Shown here piece by piece: positions 36,725 through 48,229 of a DNA stretch of 64,000 nucleotides. Under the pieces are notes generated by a model. That model saw only the letters and a list, made by a program, of their open reading frames with translations, did not search any database and was not told where the DNA came from. Each line of letters opens with the position of its first letter. Within the stretch, counting starts at the first letter, position 1. Origin of the DNA: Primulina eburnea (taxonomy: Eukaryota; Streptophyta; Magnoliopsida; Lamiales; Gesneriaceae); NCBI RefSeq assembly GCF_022965805.1, contig NC_133101.1, positions 3,844,001 to 3,908,000 of the forward strand, given 5' to 3'. A program made the position numbers and the translations under genes.

Positions 36725-36880
36725 TGAGGCTCCGACAATCTATTTTAAAGTCCATGAGACACGAGACTCTGGCATCTTATCTCAAGTCCGTGAGACACGA
36801 GACTCCGACATCTTATCTCAAGTCCATGAGATACGAGACTCCGGCATTTCATCTCATTTCTAGGAGACATGAAGCCCCGA
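36725..36880 (+). repeat. 36-bp tandem repeat next to the minisatellites
   Basis: Three to four diverged units of the form AAGTCCATGAGACACGAGAC followed by TC(T/C)GGCATCTTATCTC, inside the same LTR element and ending about 100 bp before the 3' LTR. Confidence 0.8.
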
Positions 36881-36980
36881 TGCTTTTATAGAACAAGATT
36901 GATTATCTCTTTGGGAATCCAAGCATGACTGATTGGGACAGCGAGTATGACTCTAGCCCGACTATTTAAGGGATGTGTGA

Positions 36981-37680
36981 TGATACCCTTGTAAGAGCCC
37001 GGGTCATGGATGACCCGGAATATCAAATGGATTCCCAAAACCGAGTGAGTCTGCAGATGGATTCTTCTGGAGCCGGACAGGTGAAGGCCCATGCTCTACT
37101 CTCCGGGCAGTCATAGGCCCGGGCTCTTGTAATCTCCCGGGAACTTTCTACCCGGGCCACCTCGATATGAGCACCGCACTCAAGTATACTAGCAGAATAG
37201 GGTGTGGGTGACTGCCCTATCTCTGACACCAGGCCGATGGGTTGACAAAATCAGATAGACGGGATGTGACTAGTATATGAATTGACATATCAGGATATAG
37301 GGTACAGTCAGCCGCCCTACTATAATTAGTAGGTAGCACGGAGAACGAGATCATCATTACTTTTTCTACTATAAATATCAGGTTCTCTCTTTACATTTAT
37401 ATTCATTCATTCACACCAATATCATAGCCATCACTTGGCTACATTGGTTTTATTGCTTGAGTACTCTGCGGACTGAAGCATCGGAGTGGTCACGCCGGAC
37501 ACTCCTCCGGCGCCCATTCACGAGTTCCTTTTCTTGTTTACATGTTACAGCTGAGGTCATATTGCAGAGATATATCTTCATCACAGATATAGTCCTTGCT
37601 CAGTTTCCTTCATTATAAATTATTGATTCGATTCGGTGGAGCACCCGACCCAGCTCACCCATTTCATCCGGATCGCATCA
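36981..37680 (+). repeat. 3' LTR
   Basis: 700 bp, about 97 percent identical to the 5' LTR by eye. It carries its own copy of the TATA-like CTATAAATATCAGG near 37368-37382 and could in principle drive transcription into the downstream CYP78A gene. Confidence 0.93.
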
Positions 37681-37950
37681 ATAATATTATTTTATCATTA
37701 TACATTATATTTCTACAACAATTAATCGTTCTTTTTATTATTTCTGTCTTAATCATTTCATTTATAAAATATAGTAATTTTAATGCACATGGATGACTTG
37801 TAATCGTATCTTATAACTATGCAACACAATTAGATCTAAGATAAAACGGGAATACAATCATTCACTTTGTTTTTTTTCCAAAAACGATTAAAGGAAACAA
37901 AAAATTAAGGGATTTCCTATCGACCATTTTAAGCTTATTTCGAAATTTCC

Positions 37951-37961
37951 CTATATATATA
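37951..37961 (+). promoter_or_regulatory. Candidate TATA box of the CYP78A gene
   Basis: CTATATATATA, about 270 bp after the retrotransposon and about 117 bp before the ATG at 38078, followed by a GC-richer leader. Spacing is reasonable for a plant promoter. Confidence 0.5.
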
Positions 37962-38077
37962 GTGGCCCTTTCAGCTTCTATAAAAACTCACCGGTTTCCT
38001 ACTACGCCCTTTGTCCTTAGTTTTCGCACTTCGTACGCTCGTTATCTTCTTCTTCGGGCTATATCAAGGATTTTACG

Positions 38078-39809
38078 ATGGCTATCGAAGATTCCAGCTG
38101 GTGGATTTACGCTCTTCCTACTTTATTGGCTCGGAAGCCCTTCTTGATCAGTCTCTCATATGTTATATTGCTCTGTGTTTTCTGTCTCTGTGTGTTCTTA
38201 CGTGGGCCTTTACTCCCGGTGGAGTAGCTTGGAAGAATGGAAGGAACAGATATGGCGCCGCCCCGATTCCCGGGCCGCGAGGGCTTCCGGTCTTCGGGAG
38301 CTTATTCACTCTAAGCCGGGGGTTGGCTCACCGTTCTTTAGCTGCCATGGCTTCAGCTTGTGAAGCTAAGAATCTTATGGCTTTCAGCCTCGGCTCGACG
38401 CCGGTTGTGGTGGCTTCCGACCCTGCTGTAGCCAAAGAAATATTGACCTCTCCCCACTTCGCAGATCGTCCGATCAAGCAGTCAGCTCGGAGCCTCATGT
38501 TCAGTAGGGCCATCGGTTTCGCTCCCAACGGCACTTATTGGCGTCTCCTCCGCCGCATCGCCTCCTCCCACCTCTTCGCTCCACGGAGGATTGCGGCGCA
38601 TGAACCCGGCCGCCAACTCGATTGTGCCACGATGTTGGAAAATATTGCCACCGAGCAAACCCTAAACGGCAGTGTATGTTTGAGGAAGCATTTGCAGGCT
38701 GCCGCGTTGAACAACATAATGGGCAGTGTTTTCGGTAAGCGTTACGACTTTACGCGGGATACCGAAGAGTTGAGGGAGCTCAAAAGAATGGTGAGAGAAG
38801 GGTTTGAGTTATTGGGCGCTTTCAATTGGTCTGATCATCTTCCTTGGCTCTCGAATGTATACGACCCTCTACGAATCGTCGCGCGCTGCGAAGCCCTCGT
38901 GCCCTGCGTCAGGAAACTTGTGAAAGGCATTATTGAAGAACATGCATTAAAATCTCAGTCTAAAGATGTTACTGATACTGCTGATTTCGTCGATATTTTG
39001 CTATCTTTGGATGGTAATGAGAAGCTTGGGGAAGATGACATGATAGCCGTTTTGTGGGTACGTTTCTTTATCCATTAATAATTGAGTTAATATTGCTATT
39101 GATTCATGCATGTTTACGTTTTGGATGGTTTTTGGAGTAATAATTGTTAAATATGTTCTGTTTTATACGTATACAGGAAATGATTTTCAGAGGAACGGAT
39201 ACGACAGCTTTGTTGACTGAGTGGATAATGGCAGAACTTGTGTTGCACCCTGAGGTACAACAGAAGCTGCGGGATGAACTTGACGACGCCGAACGTTGTA
39301 AACGTTGTGGGTTAACGGATGCAAACCTGGCTGCGCTGCCGTATCTTCAGGCGGTGGTGAAGGAGGCGTTAAGGATTCACCCCCCGGGGCCGCTGCTTTC
39401 CTGGGCCCGTCTCTCCACGTCGGACGTGCACCTCTCCAACGGCATGGTGATCCCCGCCAACACCACCGCCATGGTCAACATGTGGGCTATAACTCACGAC
39501 TCCACCGTGTTCGAGAACCCTCTCCAATTCAAGCCGGAGAGGTTCGTACCGGAAATGGGTGGCGCCGACATCGACGTCCGCGGCGGTGATCTGAGGCTTG
39601 CCCCTTTCGGGGCCGGGAGGAGGGTGTGTCCAGGGAAGAACTTGGGGCTAACGACGGTGACGCTGTGGGTGGCGAAGCTGGTGCAGCAATTCGAGTGGGC
39701 GGCGGAGAGGTCCAATCCGGTGGACTTAGGTGAGGTGCTGAAGCTGTCGTGTGAAATGAAGTATCCTTTGTCCGCTGTTGCCAAGAAAAGGAATGTTCCA
39801 TCAAATTAA
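38078..39809 (+). CDS. CYP78A: Cytochrome P450, CYP78A subfamily, with apparent N-terminal frameshift
   Basis: Exon 1 is 38078-39057 and exon 2 is 39177-39809; the phase-0 intron (TGG|GTACGT ... ACAG|GAAATG) is at the place usual for this subfamily. Domains: [11 protein letters not shown] and [14 protein letters not shown] hinge; [20 protein letters not shown] (helix C); [13 protein letters not shown] (I helix oxygen motif); [18 protein letters not shown] (ExxR); FKPERF; and heme-binding [11 protein letters not shown]. Known: CYP78A enzymes are ER-anchored monooxygenases that set organ and seed size through an unidentified mobile signal. Odd: the only suitable ATG (38078, [17 protein letters not shown]) is in a different frame from the rest and hits a stop at 38225-38227, while the main frame has no ATG ahead of the membrane anchor. 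One missing base at about 38160-38205 explains this. Either the allele is broken or the assembly has an error. Expected length is about 537 residues. Confidence 0.88.
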
Positions 39810-41299
39810 GGAAAAAGGAAGAAGTGTTTTTTTTTTTATATATATTATGTATTTGTTGTGATGTCCTTTTCTTGCGTCTGGATATTTTTTGTCTGGGTTG
39901 GTGTGAGTTTTTGAATTTGATCATTTGGTGGGAAGATATTGTAGGGAAAGGGTGTCCTAGTCTAGCAAGTTAAATGGTAAGATTTGGCCTTTGTGCTAGC
40001 TAGCCTATATAGTAGGGGCATATACAAGATTGGATATGGTGGCTCTCAATTTTGATCTTGTTTTGCCTTAAGAGAGCCTTCGAATGTATTCGGATCTCAT
40101 TCATGATGAAATCTAAGTTCAATCTTTTTTGTTGTCGACCTAACTTGTGTTTTGTGTTGTCCGGAAGGCAAGTATTGACGACACCAGCGCCGTTTTTGGA
40201 ATGTATATTTCGTCGAGGAAACATTTACATTTATGAATGATGGTCGTGGATAGGTAGTAAGCAATTCTGGAGTCGACATATCTCCACTTCGTAGATTTTT
40301 TTACTTCTATTATGCCTTTGTTGTCTTGGTTTCCTTTTTGTTCACTTTTTCGGATGGTTTGGATTGTGAAAATTGAAGAAGTAGATTACAAAATCACGGA
40401 GGAATTTGAATTTACAATACATCTCTCCGAATCAGATCTTTACCTTTATTTAATAAAATTGGGGTTTCAAAAAATGAAAATTGTTTGACTAAATAAGTAT
40501 CGTATATAATCATAAAATTTGTAGATTTAGTCTAAAATTTACAATTTTAGCTCTGTTTATTTTTTATGTACAATTAAAAAATAATTGTAAATGGTATAAA
40601 ATAATAAAATTGTTGAGCAATATATAATTTTTCAAATCGAGCTATCAAAAGCGAAGGCATACGTATAGAATAATTTATTGTTCGTTTTATATGTACATCA
40701 TTTAAACATTTGAAATTGTTTTTTTTTAAGATATAATCATGTGAAGAATAATTATATAAATTAATAAGTACAGGAGGTTTAATTTGAAAGCCGTGGGGAA
40801 CGCGAAGAGGCAGAGAAAAGCAGACGAATATGTTAGCTGAGCAAATTTCAGGCCATCCAGTCTTTCCTTATCCCAATAAAGATTTTATATAATAATATCA
40901 TTATTAATTAATAATTTTATTCTTATAATAATAAGTGGAGCCATAAATAAAGTTCAGCCTAGTCGCAAATTTTGATTTGAAGCCCTTACCAATTTTTTTT
41001 TATGATAATATCGGAATAAATAATTTATATTAATATTCGACGATGTAATTCGTTTACATTCTTATTACATAATTCTCGGTTTCCTTGTCTTCTATCCGAC
41101 CACAGAAGAATCATTGGAGGATCAAAATGGATACCAAAAAATAGGTTTATAATTGTGTATTAATATCGTAAATATCACAATACCGGGTGTATTGAAAAAA
41201 ATATTGATATTTTTTTATCTTTTACCATAAAAGCAACTATAACACATGGTTTGATATATAATAATGCCAAAATGATCCTACAACTTATATAATTTATGT
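39810..41299. other. 3' flank of CYP78A and intergenic DNA
   Basis: 3' UTR and intergenic sequence; 40040-40290 is GC-balanced and may be an untranslated transcript end. No further gene recognised. Confidence 0.45.
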
Positions 41300-41620
41300 T
41301 CACGGATCTAATCTGTGAGACGGGTCAATCCTACCAATATTTACAATAAAAAATAGGCAAAAACTTGTGTGAGACGGATATCTTATTTGGGCCATTCAAG
41401 AAAAAGTATTACTTTTATGCTAAGAGTATTAATTTTTATTGTGAATATCGGTAGGGTTGACTCGTCTCACAGATTAAGATCCGTGAGACGGTCTCAAATG
41501 AGACTCACTCTAAAAAATAATACTCTTAGCATAAAAAATAATATTTTTTCATTGATGATCCAAATAAGAGATCTGTCTCACAAATACGATCCCTGAAACC
41601 GTCTCACATAAATTTTTGCC
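41300..41620 (-). repeat. Mutator-like MITE, left end lost, interrupted by another copy
   Basis: A reverse copy starts within CACGGATCTAATCTGTGAGA. It is interrupted at 41356-41510 by a second family member and continues AATAATACTCTTAGCATAAA to the end CTCACATAAATTTTTGCC. Confidence 0.85.
41356..41510 (+). repeat. Mutator-like MITE nested in its own family, exact 9-bp TSD
   Basis: GGCAAAAACTTGTGTGAGACGG ... GAGACTCACTC, bracketed by TAAAAAATA at 41347-41355 and 41511-41519. It is 155 bp instead of 182 bp. The missing 27 bp lie between the two GTGAGACGG words of the left end, consistent with a deletion between short direct repeats. Confidence 0.92.
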
Positions 41621-41830
41621 TAAATTTAAAAACGTATATATCGAATTGGAATTTTTTTTAAAGTTCTCGAAAACAAGTATAGATAAATAAACATGGTTTA
41701 TACTCTAAATCATAGTCAGATTGAAGTTTAATATATTCTTCTTCGTCTAACTCAACTTCCGTGCTGATCGAAGCAAATTCATATTTTTAAAGCGATTGAA
41801 TGTGGAACTTGAGATCTCGATTAGGCATAT

Positions 41831-41832
<2 letters not shown>

Positions 41833-41878
<46 letters not shown>
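41833..41878. repeat. (TA)n microsatellite
   Basis: About 22 TA units. Confidence 0.95.
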
Positions 41879-41880
<2 letters not shown>

Positions 41881-43965
41881 ATCGGGAATCATGACCTAAT
41901 GTGAAGGTGGCGGAAGGAAGCGTGGAGTAGGCAGTAATTGCTAAGCCACCCATAACTCTGCAACTTTAAATTGCATGAAATTAGCAAAAGGTATAGGTGG
42001 ATCGGAGTTAATGAATCGGGGACGTGTGGGCGTGGGTACAGTGAAATTATGAACATTTTCACGTGATTATGTTCGCCTTTTGGAACTCTGAGCTCTTGCG
42101 TTATTCTGCCACTTGGATCACAAAATTAAACCATACAAAAATACATATTTTATAACTTTTAAAAATAATAATAATATTCTCCACAATATATATGTGTTTA
42201 TATATATATATATATCTATCAAAAAGTTAATTAAGTTCGTGTAGTGATTAGTGAATGTGGTTTCAATTTTGATTGAGCTTTCAATTCAAATTTTTAATAT
42301 TTTTATCGAAAATTAAGACAATATTTTTACGACTGAGAATGTTTATGTTGAACGAACTAGTCTCGCATCGTTCGAAACCAATAAAACAAGATGACGAAAC
42401 CTAAATATGATCTTGAAGCACCTCCAATGGGAGGTTTATTCTTGTGCCTGCATATCATGGTTCCTAAAAAGAACTACATTCAAAATTATGAGTCGAGAAA
42501 AGATTGTTTTTTAGGGTTTATGAATGTGGGGGGAGGAGGTTTAAAAAATTTGGGTTTTTAACTTTTGATCTGATGATAAATATGACAAAAATGAACCAAA
42601 TTTTTTGGATTTATGACTGGAGATGCCGTAAACAGAAGTTTAGAAACTCTATCAATTTATTCAAGTGGCACGAAAAATCTGAGGACATTTAATTTCCTGT
42701 CCCAAAATATACATAGTAATTGAAGGCGGACACGATTTCCGCCCTCTTGGAAAGCAAGTAATCGACTTTTTTGGGACATTTGGCATTGAAATCGAATAAT
42801 AACAAATTAATATTATAATATATATAATATTACTCTTAAATACAACAATAATTTACTCTTAAATACAACAATAATAGTTGCTGTTGAAATCGGACATGAT
42901 TGTTTCTGTCGATAATTTTTGTATCGATAAAAATTTACTCTTAAATACAACAATAATAGTTGCTTCTCATTAACCTAATCAGTTTGTAATAACAAAATTA
43001 CAATATATGATTTTTAATTTGTCATCTTGACAAACTAAAGCAAACAATACTATCCTTATTTTACTTCAAAAAAAAAAAAATACTATCCTTATTTGTTAAA
43101 AATCCCAATTTGAATTCCAATATAATTATTATTGATGCCTCCTTTCTATTTCCTTATTTACCAAAACTATTATATTAAGTGTTATGATAATAAGTTTTGA
43201 ATTTTAAATATTCAGAATTTGAAATATTTGTAATGTATGATCAAACGTTTGTTGTTTTTTTTAATAAAAAGTTCTAGTTGCTTCAGCTATAATAATTTAA
43301 ATCATATACTAACTCAAATGTCAAGTTATAAAAATAATTATTCGTCGTTTTACCAAAAACTATTAACCAAATAACCAAAATTTTAAAATTATATAACAAT
43401 TCAACATCATATTTCAAATATTTTATTAATAGAAAAATTATTACACCAACAACACATGTACATATGTCCATCACTCTCGTAATCGAGTAGGTATGAACCC
43501 AATAATCTCCTCCCAATGATTTAATAAATTCACGTAATCGTTGATAAGTTTGAAGTTGCTTTCAGAATATATTTTGAAAAATTATATAATTTTGTCATAT
43601 AAATTTGTTCAAACGAAAAAAGAATTAAAAAATAAAACAATTTTGAAAAGAGAAAACATTTCCGACGAGTCAAAATCAAATAAAGAAGCACGAATTTGTT
43701 GGTTTCTCATATTTTGAGAAGCCTCCATGGAGGGGCTTCTCTCCAACAAGTTTGGATGAACTGTTGTCCATATATCGAGTCTTTAATTCCATTCACCACA
43801 GTCTACAGACTCTACACACACAAAGGACAGTGATAGCTACATACCAATATGCCTTCCCAACAAATTAAAATTAAAAATAAATAATAATAATACTAAAAAC
43901 AATAGCAGTAATTACGATAATTTGAATGTAATTTTTCGAAAATTTTCCAAAATAATAATACAATA
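41879..43965. other. Gene-free intergenic DNA
   Basis: AT-rich. A phrase TTTACTCTTAAATACAACAATAATAGTTGC recurs two to three times at about 42830-42970, and a short (TA)n tract lies near 42197. No gene recognised. Confidence 0.45.
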
Positions 43966-44127
43966 GCAAAAACTTGTGTGAGACGGTCTCACGTATCGTA
44001 TTTGTGAGACAGATCTCTTATTTGGGTCATCAATGAAAAAATATTACTTTTTATTATAAATATGAGTAGGATTTACTCGTTTCACATATTAAGATTCGTG
44101 AGACAGTATCATATGAGACTAGCTCTA
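43966..44127 (+). repeat. Mutator-like MITE copy with internal deletion
   Basis: GCAAAAACTTGTGTGAGACGG ... ATGAGACTAGCTCT. It lacks the TGCTAAGAGTATTACTTTTT stretch of the core. Confidence 0.8.
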
Positions 44128-44826
44128 ATAAAAAACTACAAACATGATAATTCTTCAGATATGGACCGGGAGTTTGGGCCAGATCTTGATGGGCTCATCT
44201 CTGGGGTATCAATGAGATTAAACAAAGGTAAAAAAGTTTTAACTTTTTCACCAATTGTTAAAAAAAAAATTAAAATTTGTTTTATATATTGAGAGAATAT
44301 GCTTGAGCAAGATTTGATGTTGCCTTAATTAATGGCAAAGAAGAGGGTTGGGCAAGCTAGAGCAAGTTGAATGCAAAATGATGAGGGTAGGCGTCCGGCA
44401 GATGTTGTAGAATCAAATGTGTGATTCTCTAATGTACTGTCACAACCATCGTACGGCTACAGTACTGCCAATGGACGGATAGGATTGGTTGCTCATCCTG
44501 TCAATCAAATTAAATCTCCTGTCAATCCTTCCAACAAAAAAAGTACATCAAACAAAAATTAGTACTGTTCCATTTTTCTATTGAAATTTTGACCTAATTC
44601 ACATTCATGATGAAATTTATTATTATTACTATATTTCATTCCTAGATATTAACATAAATAATAAATAAAAATTTACACACTATTTTTAGTTTTGATATCA
44701 ATTAAATGATCAGACATCAATAGATTTTCCAAGAGTAAAAGCCGATAGCAAAACAAATTAATTTTCTAAAAAAATTTATATGACATTTCAGTGACCATAA
44801 TTTGATCTCTATATAATTAAAACAAA
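44128..44826. other. Gene-free intergenic DNA
   Basis: A GC-balanced patch at about 44340-44520 has no frame I recognise. Confidence 0.4.
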
Positions 44827-44970
44827 AATCGTTGTGAGATTGTATCATGATGAAAGACAAATCTTCTACTTGAGTTATTCATTAAAAAATTATTTTATTA
44901 TAAATATGAACATAATTGACTTTTCTCATGAATAAAAATCTGTGAGACTGTGTCACAAGAAGCTTATTAT
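44827..44970 (+). repeat. Old Mutator-like MITE copy
   Basis: Strongly diverged forward copy: GTTGTGAGATTGTATCATG, AAAAATTATTTTATTATAAA core and AAAATCTGTGAGACTGTGTC right end. Confidence 0.55.
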
Positions 44971-45013
44971 TGAGTAAATAAATTGTTTCTCTATAACTCC
45001 TACAAACACACAT

Positions 45014-45155
45014 AGCAAAAACTTGTATGAGACGAATATCTTATTTATGTCATCTATAAAAAACATTATTTTTTATACTAAGAATATTAATTTTTATTGT
45101 AAAATAGATATGATTGATTTGTATCTTAATCTACGAGACAGTCTCATGTTCTTAG
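45014..45155 (+). repeat. Old Mutator-like MITE copy
   Basis: GCAAAAACTTGTATGAGACG ... CTACGAGACAGTCTCATG. Like the nested copy at 41356 it goes straight from GAGACG to AATATCTTATTTATG, so it shares the same left-end deletion. Confidence 0.65.
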
Positions 45156-46483
45156 AGTTATTATTCGAGTAAACCCTAGATTTAATTATATGATTTTTGA
45201 TTTTTTTTAGGAAATAAAAAATTGGAGGTATTTTCGATTGTCAGGCTATTGAAAAGCATGTAGGGAAGCGGTAGCCGTAGGTTAAGAGTAGGGAGCAGCT
45301 TTAATCCTAAGGAGTAAATATATACATGCAGAGAGAAGTGATTGGGGGGGGTACGACCCTAACCCATGATATGAAATGTCTGCCAAAAATCTGATCAATA
45401 TCTTCTTTCCATTTGGTTGTCTCATTTAAATTTTAAAAATACCAATCAAAATAAAATAATTATAATTCATGGAACTAAATAAAATAATTTGTTTGGTTTG
45501 ATTATTAACAAGTTTTATTTGTTGGAAAGTAAATGATTTCTGTGTTTGAGTAATTGTATGGTTTAAGATTTTTGATTTATATGTATTATAAATATTTATT
45601 GTTTTTTGTTAAACGATATGCGGTGCTTATAATTGGTATCTAAAGTGAAATATTTTATGTTGATTCCTATGAGTTATTAAACAATACAAATTACCTACCT
45701 ATGGATTGTCCCATCACCATGATCGTATTCGATGGTGACCATCGAAATGCATTATTTTTAATTATTTTATAATTTAAAATATCGAATTATACTGACGTTC
45801 TATCTATATATTTTGTTTAAACAACAGCACGCAATACGATTTTGTATATTTGATCACTTCTCAAATCTTTGAATAATTTTATTAATTAAAATATATTATT
45901 ATAATAATGTATTAATTAGTATTAATTTCCATGTCTATTAAAAATTATTACTAAGAAATATTATAGAAAACATAATATGAAAAAAAAAAAAAGATATTGA
46001 AGAATCATAATAGGTCGATGATGAGTTTCCTGGGGAAGCTGATTGGAGAGAATGCAGCCCATTCACGTGGTAGGACTAATGGCTACTTTTTGACTCTGCA
46101 AATCATCGTTGAATTGTTCAGTTTACCCATGGTAGCCACGTGATTTACCCACTCACATTTTTTGGATGGATGTACTGGAACTACATGTTCACTTGGTTTT
46201 AATAACTTTATAATATATCAATAATAATTTATAAATATCATTTTTTTTAATTTATTTTTTTTATATATTGCTATTTCAATGAAACAATATTAGTGTTTAA
46301 TCCATTAATATCTTAATTTAAGCAATTGTGTTAAAATATATAATATTATAAATTACTTATATGATATCAGATAATATTAATGTGATATCAAATATTATTG
46401 ACATATGTTCAAAGTCACGTTGATATTTTGATAAAATACAAATTTTTTTAAAAATAAAGTTACAGTACGACCAAATTTATCAA
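45156..46483. other. Gene-free intergenic DNA
   Basis: AT-rich, without a supportable gene or clear repeat. Confidence 0.45.
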
Positions 46484-46665
46484 TGAGTGAGTCTTATGTG
46501 AGACCGTCTCACGGATCATAATCTGTGAGATGGGTCAACCCTACTCATATTCACAATAAAAAGTAATACTTTTAGCATAAAAAAAATACGTTTTCATGGG
46601 TGACCCAAATAAAAGATTCGTCTCGCAAATACGACCCGTAACATCGTCTCACACAAGTTTTTGTC
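46484..46665 (-). repeat. Mutator-like MITE copy, 182 bp
   Basis: Reverse copy, GAGTGAGTCTTATGTGAGACCG ... CACACAAGTTTTTGTC; full length, flanks only weakly similar. Confidence 0.88.
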
Positions 46666-47351
46666 ATTTTCAAATTCCAACAATTTTTGTAACTGAGTTG
46701 ACTATTTTTCTCTTTTATCTATAATAATTTTTGTGTAATGTATAATTATGTTAGAGTAATTTTTTGGGAATCAAATTAATAATTGAGTCTAATTATTTTG
46801 TTACGTTTTTCTGTATCATAAAATTAATGCTATTTTTTTTTACCAAAATTTTATCGTTCAGCGACAAAAAATTGTTATTAAAGGTCATAAATTAGTTATC
46901 AAAGAGGATTTTTACTTAAAAAATTGATACATCAATTAGATATTTAATAAGGGAACTCGAATATTGGTGGTATATTTAGGCCTCCGTTCACGCGGACCAG
47001 TTCTTAGATAGCGTGGAGGGGTGAACTCTTATTTGTTCTACAAATAATTAGTCTAACCTTCTTTAAAGAAAATTTCAGAATTGTATATTTAGCAAATTTA
47101 TCGGATTTTAGCAATATTATCTCACTTTTTTCTATCATGATTTTTCATTGTAAAAAATGATTTTTTTTCTATCATAATGTATATTATGAAGGTGAATGAT
47201 TATGATATCTTATCTCTTATGGATTTAAAAAACAAGTGTTTAAAATGGTTTATAATAACTTAAAAATAGATTTTTTATAACAACATATGTTAGTCATTTT
47301 CGTAAAACGAGTCCAGAGTCAAAGTAGTTGTTATATATCTTATTGAATAAT
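46666..47351. other. Gene-free intergenic DNA
   Basis: AT-rich sequence between a MITE and the TRIM-like element; nothing recognised. Confidence 0.4.
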
Positions 47352-47695
47352 TGTTAAAATTGAGATTTGGACATAACTCAACAAAAAAAGTTAACTTTAA
47401 GGGGAGGATTGTCCAAGTGCACATATGCAACTCTCAGAAATTTTATCTAACCGATATTGGACAACTAACACACCCTCTTATGCTCAAGAATGAATATTTG
47501 AAGCGTGAAGTTTACAAGTGACTCAACTATTGACAGTCCAGTCCAACACATATGATGGAATCTGAAATTTGATATCATGTAAAAATTGAGATTTATACAT
47601 AAATCAACATCAAAAGCTAGTTTTGGAGAGATAATTGTTCAATTACATATATCAAATATCAGATATTTCATTCAACCGATGTATGACAACTAACA
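47352..47695 (-). mobile_element. TRIM-like LTR element with both LTRs, 344 bp
   Basis: On the minus strand: 5' LTR 47695-47578 (118 bp, TGTTAG ... TTACA), a degraded tRNA-Met primer site at 47577-47566 (TGATATCAAATT), about 107 bp interior, then 3' LTR 47470-47352 (119 bp). The possible 5-bp target duplication is ATAAT/ACAAT (one mismatch). It is the same family as 8007-8278 and older, judging by base changes. It has no coding capacity. Confidence 0.75.
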
Positions 47696-48189
47696 ACAAT
47701 CACACTTGTGTTTCTGTTGTACATCCAGCCATCCCAGCAAATAGTATAAAAGTGATTGTTCTTAGAAGATCACTTTAGATCATTTTGAATGCATGTCACC
47801 AAACAAAAGCACCGAATACTTCCGGGGAGAAGATGGAAGAATACGACGATGGAAGGATTTACAAACAAACTTAGAGACAAAACACTCGTTCCAAATGACC
47901 AAATTATGGCATTAAGACCCACTATCGATCAAGTAAGGGACCGAAATTTAAAAATGTATACATTAAAAAATTTTAAATTTTATATTATTATCCAAAAAAG
48001 GATCCCCAGAAAAGAAAATTTGTATATCTATAAAAAAAACTATGGATAAACATTCGTGCGACAAGTTGTTTGGTCAGCAAAATTGACCTAGAAAAAACAA
48101 ACGTACGTGGGGGATCCAAACATATGAAATATGATCTTAAATGTTGGATTGTAGGGATAAGTGAACAGTAGAATTTAATGAGAAAGACA

Positions 48190-48229
48190 ATGCAAGCAAG
48201 CAAGCAAGCAGCAAGCATGCATGCATGCA
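48190..48229. repeat. AAGC and ATGC microsatellites
   Basis: A run of AAGC units changes into GCATGCATGCATGC. Confidence 0.9.

Larger units (their letters stand above)
34798..37680 (+). mobile_element. Complete non-autonomous LTR retrotransposon, 2.88 kb
   Basis: Two LTRs of exactly 700 bp (34798-35497 and 36981-37680) start TGATACCC and end CGCATCA. ATAAT flanks both sides (34793-34797 and 37681-37685), a 5-bp target-site duplication. Directly after the left LTR is TGGCGCCGTCTATGGGA (35499-35515), a primer-binding site of the kind common in plant Ty3/gypsy elements; AAGGGATGTG before the right LTR is a weak polypurine tract. By my count the LTRs differ at about 23 of 700 positions, so the insertion is fairly young. 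The 1.48-kb interior has no gag-pol, only minisatellites and a short ATG-started frame at about 35537-35695 that could be a gag remnant. It must rely on a helper element. It points the same way as the CYP78A gene, whose ATG is about 400 bp downstream. Confidence 0.95.

Noticed and set aside
36420..36755. Minus-strand 111-codon frame
   Set aside because: Antisense of the retrotransposon minisatellite.
38011..38077. Upstream extension of the CYP78A frame as its N-terminus
   Set aside because: The position used as a start is TTG, not ATG, and the encoded residues do not resemble a P450 anchor; the ATG at 38078 in the other frame does.
47789..48049. 86-codon plus-strand frame with a charged N-terminal half
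   Set aside because: The second half is plain AT-rich low complexity; no family recognised and it lies just beyond a TRIM-like element.
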